DNA from: Oxytricha trifallax
Taxonomy: Eukaryota; Ciliophora; Spirotrichea; Sporadotrichida; Oxytrichidae
Assembly (NCBI GenBank): GCA_000711775.1
Contig: ARYC01001919.1
Coordinates: forward strand, 1-64,000
Direction: 5' to 3'
DNA length: 64,000 nucleotides
Shown here piece after piece: positions 22,001 through 33,600 of the stretch (position 1 is its first letter; every line of letters starts with the position of its first letter). A model generated the notes under the pieces. That model saw only the letters and a program-made list of their open reading frames with translations. It was not told the origin of the DNA and ran no database searches. The position numbers were made by a program, and so were the translations under genes.

Positions 22001-25000
22001 TCATATATTTATATTTTATATAATAAAGTGACTATAAAAAGCTTTTTATATTTATTTAATTTCAAATTTACTAATAAATAGGAATTTATCAAAGGTAAAC
22101 ATCACATTTAAGAACTTAAAGTTTTAATCTAAATATTATTTATTTAAATGTATATTTTCATAATGGCTGATGCATAAATTGCTTGATCGCATAAATAATG
22201 TTAAGGATAAGTTTTAATATGCTGTTAAATTTGAAGAGATAAATGAGTCTGTAACACCGATGCTTCTCAAAGAATCTCTTTTATATAAAAAAATGAGTTT
22301 GGAATTAAAATAGAGAAATGTTCCTATGTATATTGAGCATGGGCATGTGAAATAAGATTCAAGATCATAAACTTAAAATTATTATATAAAAAAAACCAAG
22401 TTAGAAATATCAGTTGCTGATTAAAAATAAGTAAATTTCTAATGGGAACTTTTAAAAAATTATATTTAAAATTTATCTTTATAATTTAAAATAGAAACTA
22501 AATGAGCTAAATTTTGTATATCCTTATTTATATTTAAATGTTATAAAACCCCATAGATCAATTATGAAGCGAGGATTGGAGTTAATATCAACTAGATTAA
22601 AATTTAATTATTATTGGAGTACAATTTTAATGTTTGGGCTAATAATTAAACTATTGCCTCGATTCCTTATAAATTAATCCAATCAGAGTGTGTATATTTA
22701 TTTACCCTAATATTAATTAATATTAACCAATAATATTTAAATTTTTTAATATAATTGTTCTTTAATCCAATCCTCGCTTCTAAATTAATCTATGGGGTTT
22801 TAATGAAAATTCATTCATTAATAAGTAAAACTTTTATAAAACAATAACTATAATTTATAATTGCCTTTTTTGAAAATAAAAACACAATTAAAAATTTTAA
22901 TCAAAATTTCTATTAAAATAATATTTCTTGAATTTGTTTAAAGTTTACAACTATCTTGTTATGGAGAGACTAGATTATTTTACTTAATGATTTTATTGTC
23001 ATAAAATATTTTTTACAATAATTTATTATAATAAAAATGCTTTAAAAAAGTAGATTCTAATAAGTAAATTTATTGATTGTTTATACAATAGTGATAGAGA
23101 AAAAAATTATTAAACTATATTAACGGATAACTTTGATTTAATAAAAAATCTAATAAAGTATATTGATATTTTTTCACCCATCCCATCCCCCAAACCGAAC
23201 TCCCCACCATTTTTCTATATAATTATTTGCCCTGCGGGCAGGTAATATGTATTAAATAATTTATTTTTATAAGTTAAACTACATTCATCTAGATTTTTGA
23301 GTACATGCCCCCATTGGAAAATATTTGAAAATCCAAGCAATCAAAAATTTTATTAATAAAAATAATTATTTTATAAGAAAACTCTATGTAACATTCATAT
23401 TAATTTACTTCAAATAAGTTAACTATAAATATTCTTAGGAAATAGATCTTACAATGATATAAGGAATATGATGGTTAACTTATTAGAAGTACATTAGTAT
23501 GAATGTTACATAAAATTTTATTATAAAAATTAATTATTTTTATTAATAAGATTTTTGATTGCTTGGATTTTAAAATATTTTCCTATAGGGGCATGGACTC
23601 AAAAATCTTGATGGACGTAGTGTAACTTATAAAAATAAATAATTATACGAAAAAAATTATCTTATGGAGGTGGGGCTCGGGGTGAACAAATCATAATTTT
23701 TTTGAAATAAGCTGAAATTAAATTATAAATTAATCAAATATATTAAAAAATGGAAAAATATCTGATCAGAGTCCTCTGTGCCATTCAATAAATAAGTAAG
23801 TTACAAAAAAGATATCTAACATTTTAATATTACAGGGTTTTCAGCTGGTAAGACTGGAGGCGTCAACGAACAGGGAGTTCACAAGGTCACACAAGGAGGA
23901 GCACAGGATGGCAAAAAATTGAATGATGATGACGATGACGAAGAGGATGAGGAAGACGAAACGTTTTTTTTAAGATATACTATTTTCATTATTGCTATTA
24001 CTATTCTTACTATTATTTATTCATTCTTAATTTAATTTCAGCTTATTTCAAAAAAATTATGAATATTTAAATATGATAAATATTCGTTAGAATAAGTTTA
24101 AATGGTTCATTAAACATTGAGCATATACAAATTTAAATTTGATTTTCCAAAGCTTAAATAATAACGCAGTTTAATATTTTAATTCAATTTAATAATAGAA
24201 ACTTATTATTTGTTGCAATTTTTATTTTTAAATATTAGATTCTAACCTTTTTGACTTCGTCAAAGATATAATATGAAATTCTAATATCTTCAGTAATATT
24301 TTACTGTTTTATTTATTTGATGCTTTAGTTTATTTATTTTAAAATAAAACAAGAGTTATTTTTATATTATTATTAATTTAGTAAAATTATTAATTAATAA
24401 AAAATAATTAATAGATGCGGAAAAATTAATACTTTGATTAAATTAGTTAATTAACGAGTAAAAAAAATTACTTAAGATAGTGAATAATAAATTTAATTTT
24501 TTTTATATCGATACAAGATGAAACACGATTATCCTCTTATAAAAAGTCATATTTGAATTTTAACAAACATAATAAGACATGAATTTAAGCTAAGTCTCAT
24601 AATAATAGCATAACTTATTAGGATATGAAAATTAAAAAAAATAGTTTCCTTAATTTTTAACAGTTTTCTTTAATAAATCTTTTGTCCCTACTAAATTGAT
24701 GTAATTATATAAATTTAAAATTTATCAAACTCAAATATAGATTTTCTGTTTTTTAATGGATAGAGTGAGTCAAGATTAAAAATTCTTCTTTATGCGAATC
24801 GTAATAGTAAGACTTATAAAACCTCGTTAGCCAATTAAGAAAAAAGATTGGGGATTAAGAATTATAAAATTAAAATTAAATTATTATTTGCTGAAATTAT
24901 TTATAATAATGCTAAAAGAAAATTTACGCGCCTTGATTTGTTGAATTTATAGAGACAATTATCAAGCCAATGTTTTTTATAATTAGACAAATCTTTGATA

Positions 25001-28000
25001 ATTTCAACAAATAATAATTTAATTTTAATTTTATAATTCTTAATCCCCAATCTTTATTCTTAATTGACGAATGGAATTTTAGAATCACTCTAAGAATTTC
25101 ACGCAACTGGCTATGTTCACTAAGACATAAAACCCTAAAGCATCATGATTAGAGATCCAAGCATTTAAGAAGCAATAAATGGGCAGATTGGAGAAGATTT
25201 TTGCTTCATTTATTCTACATAATTTTTCCATATTTAGCATCTAAAATAACATTAAAATTTCATAAACTTGGGAATTGCTCAAGAATACAAAGTGAATAAT
25301 GGAAGTCACAAGATTTTCAGATAAACTGAAGTAATTAAAGGTGCCATTTTATTCGCATCATAGAACAGTCTTATGATGAATGAATTGAGCAGAAGAGACG
25401 ATCTTGAAAGCTTGTTTCTTACAATAATCTACATTAAAATGCAAATAAAATATTATATTAATTCAAAGAGCTTAAGAATATGTTCATTGTTTATTATTAA
25501 ATTCAATAAATTCTATTTTTAATGAAATGGAATATGATAGGAAAAATAGAATATTTAGAAAAGTGTATAATTCTTACTTAATAAAAAAAGGAATTATTTA
25601 ATTTGTTTGTTAAATAATCATAAAAACAATTGATGTATTTTGTATTCAGAATTTAAATATAAAAAATTGTGATAATCTTAAAATGAATTAGATATTTTAA
25701 ATAGATAAGTTTGATATAACTCTTAAGTGTAATTGATTAAAAATTGGGGGAAAATAAGTAATTTCAGTGACATTGAATTTATGACAATTGTCAAGAAATT
25801 TCTTAATTAGAAATCTTGTTTATAAATATAAAAAAAAGATGGCTTCAATAAAAAAAATTATACACTAAAATTAATAATTAGATCGTAAATTTTATAGTAT
25901 TTAATTAATTGTCTACATTAAAAAATAGGAAAATGTTTAAATTATGCAATAATAAATTGTAAATACCTGAATAAAATCCAAAAAAATTGAATTTATTAAT
26001 TTTTCAATAAAAAATAAACTTATGTTTGTTAAAAAATAAATTATTTTTTAAAAAAATAATGTTTGAGTTAATCTTTATAAATTAGAACCAATAAATCAAT
26101 ATCATATTGAATAATTTATCAATTAATTATTGAGTGTTATAATTATTAATAAGGTAGTTCTTGCTGAAAAGAATATAATTTATATTTTATCAATAAAAGG
26201 ATTAAGAAACTAAAGGATTTCCATATGAAGGAGAAGTTAATATTCCTGAAAACATAAACCTACTTTAACCTTAATAAAAAACAGAATAGATAATGAAATT
26301 TAAAACCAAGGTTGACCAATATCTATTCAAACAGAATCAAAATTATTTATTATTAATAAATTAATAATCTGTGGTTTTTTTCAATTTAAAGTGAGATTTA
26401 AAATGTGTTTTTGTCTTTTCAGATGGATATTTGAATTTATAAAATCTATTTTTAAAAATATTAAAATGTTTTTATTAAAATATTCAAATATTATTTGAAA
26501 CTTCATAAAATCTAGAGATATTATTTTATATTAATAGCGAATCATAGTTGCCCCTTAATCATATAATTAGTCAAATGTATTCAAATTGCAAGAAGCTTGA
26601 AATTCGAAGAGGAGCCTAATTACCAGAAATTGGTCTAAATTATTTCAGAGAATGACGAAGTAGATTTGGAAAAAATGTTAAAGACACGTAAATTCATACC
26701 ACAATACAATTTGTTAAAATATAATATATATTCTATACATATTTTAATAAAACTATTTTTAAATTAATTATTGTTAATAAACTTAAAACTTTTCTTATTT
26801 AATTAAAATCTATTAGAATTTAAATCTTTTTTCCTTATATGTTTTGTTATGAAGTTTTTATAGTTAATAATTGCTTAGTCCCTGAGCAAAATGTTAATGG
26901 GCCCAATTTTAAGAGCAAATTGTTAATAGATGAGAGATATTCTTATACATACTTACCATTTTGAGTCACAAATGAAGCCTTTTAAAGATGGGGGTTACAA
27001 GTTTTGAGGAATAAACAGCATCTATTGGTCAGATAAACACAACAACCTGTCCCATTTTAAAAACTATTTGTAAGGAAAATTTTTTTTATAAAAATCGTTA
27101 AGATTACCATTTTAAGTTATTTTAAAAGCTAAGAATAAACAATCATAAAATTTTATTAATTACTAAGTTACTAAGAGGGTGTTAAACTTTAATATTTAAG
27201 AGGATATTTAATAGAAAGAGTGAATTTAATAACAAATTTAAAGAAATTATTGTTGCATCAATTTATTTGATATATTTGAATCTATATAAACTTAACCTTG
27301 ATAGAAATATAAAGTTTAAAGAAATAATATTTATAATATAATTTAGATTAATTTTCTTGAAAGGTAATCTCCAATATAATATATGAAATTTAAATTATGA
27401 TAAATTAATCCTCAAATATAATTTGTGCAGATTACAATAATCTTAATGTATTATAATTTCAATCGCTCATCGAAATATGCTATATAGAAGGAATTTACAA
27501 ATAATTTTATAAGAATTGTGGTTAAAACAATTTTCGTTAAAATCAAACATATTTTCAATAGATAAAAGTGGTATTTTTAAAATCGATAAATATACTGCTT
27601 GAGAATTGACATTTTTAAAGTAAAATTATAACGTAAAAAAGAAATATTTATCATTATCTTGTTTTTTAATGAATATAAAGCTCAACTTCATAGTTTAAAA
27701 TAAAACAATAGATTAAATATAGCAAAAGCAAAAATTTCTTAATTTTTAATATTTTAATTGCATTTTTAAATGATAAATTATTCAATAGTTATAATACAAC
27801 TAGGGGTTTGTTTGAATAGTTAATTCAAATTACTTTGATAGATTATTGATTTTTTATCCATATTATTTTGAAATACTCTGCAAATCGCTAATCGCTTAAT
27901 TGCAAATTAAATTCAGATCTGCAATTTTTTTTTTAGGTAATATTTTAGTTATATTTATATGTTTTATTAATATCTTTTTAATAAAGATTTTTTTTTCTAC

Positions 28001-29790
28001 TAGTTTTAAATTATTCAAGCAAATACGGCAAATAATTTTACTTATATTACCTTGATTTTATACAAGATTTTTAGTTTTTTGCATATTTTTCTAAATCTAA
28101 GATATTAAGTAAAATTAATATTTAAAAAATATCATTGTACATTTTTTGTTTATTAAATACCTGCATGAGATCCATGTAATCTAAGAAATTAAAAGTAAAT
28201 AAAATTTAAAACTTTATATTCTACAATTTATTATTAACTATTTCTGTAGGAACTTTAGCAGAAAAAAATGTATAATTTTAAATAAAAATAATTTTAATTC
28301 TATTTTAAAAATCAAACACAATTTTTTAATGTTTAAAAATCTAAAATTCAAATGTTTAGTATCTATTATGTTATGAATTTATATTTAATAAGAGATATAA
28401 GGTATTTATCACAAATAAAATATAAAGAATTATTATTACAAATAAATTACAAGAATTTTTTAATAATAAGAATTTTAATTTTCATATTGAGCAATAAATA
28501 TCTTATATCTCTAGTTTAATAAAAGTTCAATTAATAAGCATATAGGTTCTCTAAAATGTGTCCTATAATTGATGATTTATAATAGAAAAAATTATTATTT
28601 ATATTTTTTTGATAATTAATTAAACTTATAAGGAATTTTAATTTATTTAATCTTAAGAAAGAGTAGCATTCAATTTGCTTGCTTAATAAAAGCGAGCTGA
28701 ATAAGAATATGCTGAGAAATTGATCATTGAATATTGCTAGATTAATTATGTTTGAAAGGGAAAAATTAAATCATTTATTAATAAAATTTATTTTCGTAAA
28801 TTTAACATCAATCATAATTCTAATTATAGAAACATTTGTCTTAATATTAATTGACATGAAATTGTATTTTAAAATATGATAGGTATTAGTAAATTTAGGT
28901 AAATTTTTTAAAGTCTTCTATGTAAATAGCATCTTAATTTGGAAACAAATATGCTTTGAACTTATTATTAAATTAGCTTTACTAATCCCATTATAATTTA
29001 ATCATAATGCAGAGCTGAACAGCAAAGAGTTGAAAAATTAATTGCTGACAAGTAGAGAGCTGAGCAATAGCTAATTGAGCAATTGAAAATTCACAATGAG
29101 CTTCAGCGCAATGAAGAAGCTAGATAAAAAGAATACATTCGAGAAATAAGTAAATTAATATATTTTCTCACATTTTATTTCATTTAGAAAGACAGAACTT
29201 AAAATATATTATTAATTTAAAAATTGAAAGGAAAAATTAATAAATTAACAATTTTATTGATTATATTTTACCCTTTAAATCTTCAAGATAATTTACAGCT
29301 CTTGCTTTATGGCTATAAATATGATTCTTTTTATAAAGTTTTTTTTAACTTTTTAAAACAAAAACTCAATTTATTAAAAATTAATATAAGTACGATTTAC
29401 GATGAGAATTTCCAATCATTTATAATACTCATTTAAATCTAATCGAAATAAAGAAATACTGTAATTATTGCTAATTTTTTATTTTATTATTAGAATTCAA
29501 CTAGTGTTTCTTAATTACACTCCTTATATTTTTATAGAAAGAAAATGGCCTAATTTGTTACAAGATAATTGAAAATATATTATTGATTTGTTTTATTAAA
29601 ACAAAATATGACTTATTTTTATAGTTAATTGCCATTTATTTTGCATAATTAAAAATATATATTTTTTATTGAATAAATTTCATGAATATTAATATGGACA
29701 TATTATTTTAATTTTGAACGAAAGAGCATAGGAGAACAATTGCTTCATATTTTGAAATGAAAACTATTTTTCACTTTATAAGGATTGGTT
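16003..29790 (+). CDS. CK1-like kinase paralog B, catalytically dead and possibly decayed
   Basis: MDSs: 16003-16070 (EEENKFPNLLKDKYLRLRII), 16791-16886 (GKGANSTVLSYQ, Gly-loop; pointer ATTATA), 22193-22352 (YAVKFEE Lys strand, EHGHVK; pointer AAAT), 22940-22976 (VYNYLVMERLD hinge; pointer AAA), 24738-24818, 25080-25209 (VHQDIKPQSIM; pointer TA), 25259-25440 (INLG…SRRDDLES; pointer TTCAT), about 26214-26340 (GFPYEGEVNIPEN), 26575-26705 (CIQIARSLKFEEEPNY), about 28660-28740 and 29010-29150 (QKRAEQEYAEKLI, RAEQQRVEKLIAD coiled tail), about 29715-29790. The HRD-loop Asn is Ser and the DFG Asp is Asn (NLG), so no catalysis is expected. A one-base frame change lies near 24800. Either a pseudokinase or a pseudogene. 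Confidence 0.75.
17350..18395 (+). pseudogene. TBE transposase, copy 2
   Basis: The frame is open and cleaner than in copy 1 for the first ~195 codons (MRDLGYVYDFDYIDLL … DADEAVFTFNTF). A frame change near 17940 and later drift break the C-terminal half, although VDNL and NGIQLYW motifs remain visible. The catalytic Glu codon in NGIELYW reads Gln (CAA) here. Confidence 0.8.
18400..19764 (-). pseudogene. TBE middle ORF, copy 2, split by an insertion
   Basis: Starts near 19764 (rc of CATTCATAAACTCCAT) and matches copy 1 throughout, except for the 19018-19612 AT-rich insertion. It keeps an Arg/Glu codon where copy 1 has TGA. Confidence 0.7.
19018..19612. other. AT-rich insertion within TBE copy 2
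   Basis: About 590 bp, almost pure AT, with no inverted ends that I can see. Its left edge reads GTCAAAATAGTAGG and its right edge ACAAAGTCGGCAAG. Confidence 0.5.
19808..20790. mobile_element. Palindromic G/C-ended element, older copy
   Basis: Arms of about 450 bp mirror each other around about 20300. Outer ends are C/G-rich (TTCTGAYCGACACCCGACC then runs of C, ending in the reverse complement). Then comes a conserved TTTAGACCCTG…CTTCTTGACATCTCGACATCATA block shared with the copy at 50926. No ORF. Both copies are non-autonomous foldback/MITE-like elements. This one sits between two TBE fragments. Confidence 0.85.
20808..21622 (+). mobile_element. TBE: TBE copy 3, different subfamily, internally deleted
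   Basis: 20850-21360 encodes the N-terminal half of a diverged TBE transposase, open for about 170 codons (DLVFKLRYGCDIYSEQ … HADEAVFTYNTF). At about 21361 it jumps to the 3' end of the kinase ORF and a right terminus ending GGGATTTTGGGGTTT. The left terminus is missing. Sequence identity to copies 1 and 2 is visibly lower, so it is probably another TBE family. Confidence 0.8.
22546..22800. mobile_element. 255 bp MITE with AAACCCCAT ends and TA flanks
   Basis: Terminal inverted repeats of about 40 bp: AAACCCCATAGATCAATTA… with GCGAGGATTGG, and the reverse complement on the right ending CTATGGGGTTT. TA on both sides. Lies inside an IES of kinase B. Single-end matches (TATAAAACCCCATTRATAAAATT) occur at 15335 and 42244. 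Confidence 0.8.
23172..23692. mobile_element. Inverted-repeat element, ~520 bp
   Basis: Arms of about 230 bp: left 23172-23420 and right 23470-23692, for example GGAAAATATTTGAAAATCCAAGCAATC against its mirrored copy, plus TTTTTGAGTMCATGCCCC. The outer ends are C-rich (CACCCATCCCATCCCCC / GGGGCTCGGGGTGAACA). Noncoding. Inside the IES between kinase B segments. Confidence 0.78.
23834..23962 (+). CDS. Orphan MDS encoding an acidic Gly/Gln segment
   Basis: About 130 bp near 45 percent GC inside AT-rich DNA. The best frame reads GFSAGKTGGVNEQGVH then TQGGAQDGKKLN then an unbroken Asp/Glu run (DDDDDEEDEEDE). It interrupts the kinase B series but matches nothing in A, C or D, so it probably belongs to another macronuclear gene interleaved here. 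Confidence 0.5.
24819..25081. mobile_element. MITE that is exactly one IES of kinase B
   Basis: Ends AAACCTCGTTAGCCAATTAAG and its mirrored copy (reverse complement of …CAATTGACGAATGGAATTT), with a further matching ~65 bp of each arm. TA occurs on each side. Removing the element plus one TA joins VRLI|ESLQEFHATG, which is the homologous sequence in paralog D (VKLIESLQKFH). The MITE therefore occupies the whole IES. Confidence 0.8.
26706..28655. other. Large IES/spacer in kinase B
   Basis: AT-rich. 26880-27090 is somewhat GC-richer but shows no convincing frame. A small inverted repeat lies at 28389-28513. Confidence 0.5.
28389..28513. repeat. Short inverted-repeat element (~125 bp)
   Basis: AGAGATATAAGGTATTTAT at the left and its mirror ATAAATATCTTATATCTCT at the right, with an AT-rich interior. 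MITE-like and too small to classify. Confidence 0.55.
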
Positions 29791-30677
29791 AAAATTCATT
29801 TTAGAATATTTGGATTATTATAATTATTATTTGTAGTCTAAAGTTAATTGGACAAAAATAATTTTAGTTTATAAAGCATCCTACATTAATAATTTACAAT
29901 TGTATATAAATATGTTTATTAAATAAGATAAATGAGAATTAAAACAAATAAGTTAAACTAGGGGGAAAATTAATTCAAAATGCAATTAATTTAAGAAATA
30001 TTCTTGATTTAGGTGATCACAAAATGTATTCAATATTTTATAAGTAATGTTAGAATATATAAAATTTATTCAAATAAAATAAAACTTCAATCATTTAAAT
30101 TGGTAATAATATACAGAATAAATTGGTAAAAAACAGTAATTTTTGACAAAACTGATGTATTTAGTTTTTGTAAATATTAAAAGTCAAAACTTTTAAATTT
30201 ACTTTTTCTCTTTTTATTAGAAATTTAATTCATAGCCAAACTACAACTTATTGAGGTTTAACTATTCTTTATGAGTAATACTTGCATTTCAAAGAGAGCC
30301 TTTAGAATATGTTTTATTCAAATTATTCTATAAATAAAATTCCAAATATTCTAAAATAATATTTTTGCATCTTTTTTTATTATGAACTACAAAATATTAT
30401 TTACTTTAAGTATAATTTAATAATGTTAACAAAGAAATAAGTAATCAGAGTTTTAAAACTCATATAATAAATTAATTTATTAAATATGATCAAATTATAT
30501 ATAGAAAAATTAGATTTAACTAAGTACTCATTGTACATTTGAGTAGATTTCAAAATTAATTAATGATAGCATTTAACAGGTTAATTAGAATTAAAGAATA
30601 TTGACCAATGTATTTATCATATATCAATGAATTTATTTATAGTTTTATAATAAATATTACTTCTTGAGCATACTTAA
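29791..30677. other. Spacer between kinases B and C
   Basis: AT-rich. Nothing recognisable. Confidence 0.5.
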
Positions 30678-33600
30678 ATGTTAAACGAAGAAGAAGAACA
30701 ATAAAACTATATCGTAGATTTTATATAAAAAATTGTTTTATTGATCATGAATTTTTCAAATTTAAAAATTATTGAAAGTAATCAAAAAACGTAATATATT
30801 TCTATTTCTAAAAATATTAAATAAAATGGACCAAATTATATCAAGAAAAACCATAAAACCTCTCTGAGAACTCTTGTACATTTTAGTAATTAAGCATGAA
30901 GTAAGTATTTATTTTAGATATATTAAACTTAAAAATACTTATTTTCCTCAAAATATTACAGTACTCACTCAATATCTATAAATTTCTCAAATCCTATTAA
31001 TTTAGGAATTTATAATTGCGATACCTCAATAATATACTAATAACGTACATAAAACTAAGATTATATTAACAGTCTAAAAAACTCATAAATTTCACAAAAA
31101 ACCATCTTCATGAAATGACAAATGATTTCAGAAATATAAAAATAAATAAAAATATATACTTCATAATAATAAGTAAAAGTTTATTTTAGTTCATATACTA
31201 TAGAAAACTTCCATCATTATTTCATTTTTCTCTTTAATTAATCTCATTTAATCTAATAATACTAAATTATAGGCAGTTTATTTATTTTATATATTTATAA
31301 ATTCCTATTCTTTTGTATTTTAGCAATAATAATATTTTGTTAACTTAGATGGCCTGCAATAAATTGAATAATAAATTAATGAATTAGACCAATACCCTCG
31401 TATTTTTAAAAATAAATACAGAAGAGATAAGTTTCTGGGGAAAGGGGGTTTTGGGTCTGTAATCTTATATAAGGTTATCAACAGATCTGACGGTAAGCTT
31501 TGTTCATAAAATAAAATAAAATACTATAAAACTTATTGTGAATATATTATCGATCATGAATTTTTGAAATTTAAAAATTAAATCAAAATACCAGATAACG
31601 TAATATATTTATATTATTCAAGATTAAATATAAAATGGATTATACAAAAAGAATTTGTAAAAATCTGCACTTCAAAAGTTGTACACTTCTCATCATATAA
31701 ATAATCCTGTAAGTGTTCATTTTTATATATTTTTTCATTAAATTGCTAAATGGAACTTCGTAATTAATAATCACTCGTTGTTTTAGAGAAATATCCAACA
31801 TTTTGATAATTAGGTTTTATTATTGCGGTACTCTTATTTCACATAAGAATCAGTAGTATTCATTCATTTCAATAATAAACTTTTGAAACCAAATACACTC
31901 TACACATTCAAACACTCCGCTAATAGAAAATAGTTTTGGGAATTCTATAAAAATTAAAATATTAATGTTAATTTATAAAAAACTTAGTGATATTAATCAA
32001 ACATAAGCGACAAAAATGTCTCATAGTTATATTATAGTACTTGCAGATTAAATTAACTTTACATCTAATAAATAAAGGCAGTTTTTTCTAATTTTTATTT
32101 CTCATATTTACCGATGTTTTGTATTTTATCAATAATGAATTAAATTAAATATTTTAACTTTCATTAAATAAACATCTTTACTATTAGATGATACTGATGA
32201 AAATGATAACAAGAAATTTGTCGCAATTAAATTCGAAGAAACTACTAATAATAAAGTTCAAACTTTGCTAAATGAGACCTTGATTAACAAAAAACTCTGT
32301 TTAGACAAATCCTTGACAATCGTACCTAAATATATCGAACATGGGTGCTTTAAAGAAGATGGAAGATTGTAAAATTAATATATTGTTATGAGTGAAATTT
32401 TTCATCTTATAAAATTGATAATTAAAAGTTTTAGGGAACTTATTTACTTGCTTAATGAAAATAATATAAACTCTCTATCAATTTTATATTATATACAAAT
32501 AAAAGTATTCTTGGTTTTTTTTATAAAAGCTTCTTATAAATTGATATTATTTTATTAAAAATATAATAATCTCTAAATAACATTCTTTATGATTGCATTT
32601 TAAATGTAACAATATTTAATGAAAATATCATCCAATTTATTTAAATTTTATTATTCTCTCCTCATTAAACAAAAGATTTAAACTTTATATTTTTTAAATT
32701 GTTTAAATAAAAATATTTTATTTTTATGCTCTAAAGTTTACAACTATCTCATAATGGAAAGCTTAAAAATTTAACAAGTTAATCTATATTAATGTTAAAA
32801 AATATTATTTTGTTACAAAAGTAACATTTCATATTTATATTTTAAGAGAATTTATGTCAATAATTTTCTCAATAACACGAGTTTATTTAAGATATATTAT
32901 GAATATATATTCTTATATAATGAATTATATAAAATAAATAATGTAATACATTATTTTGAAACATTAATTATAAATTTTAAAAATAAAAAGTAAATTATTG
33001 CTATCTCTAAATAAATATTAATATCTTAGATTTTATTTGATAGTTAAGATATTATTAATGAAAAAAACTAATTTATAAATAATAAAATTTCAAATTTTTA
33101 TTTAATCTTATATAAGTTAAATTAATTTCAATTACTTATACTTCTTATTGGTTCAGGATATATTTATATTTATATTATATATTCATAGTTCATTTATAGT
33201 AATAATTTTTTCTCTCTAAAAATAAAAAAAGCTTAGACCAATCATTAATGAATCATATACAGAGTTTGATAGTAGATGATGACGATAAAAACACTTAAGA
33301 AATATAGAATATTACAGCGAAACTTATCTTATCACTTCAAAAATTCCACTAAACCGGGTATGTCCATTTAGACATCAAGCCTGACAATATCATGATTAGA
33401 AAGACAAAAAATAGCGATTAGGAAGCTTTGTTTTGCTTCATATTCTTTTTTGCATTAAGTATGAATTTATTTATTATTGCTCTAAAGATTATATAAATTT
33501 ATATCATAGACTTGGGAAGTGCACAAGAATATATTAACTCTGATGGAATTCATAAGAGATTTAAGAAAACTGGAACTATTAGAGGGACTACAATATTTGC

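Larger units (their letters stand above)
16887..22196. other. 5.3 kb IES of kinase B packed with transposons
   Basis: Bounded by pointer AAAT (16883-16886 and 22193-22196). Removal joins SQKN|NVKDKFQYAVK in frame. It contains TBE copies 2 and 3, the palindromic element at 19808-20790, and AT-rich filler at 21623-22192 with nothing else recognisable. In paralog C the corresponding interval is about 700 bp. Confidence 0.7.

Noticed and set aside
31497-32187. A GTAAGC…TATTAG intron after the Gly-loop MDS of kinase C
   Set aside because: Frame would be kept, but about 690 bp is far longer than the 29-52 bp introns seen here, and the interval resembles the neighbouring IES.
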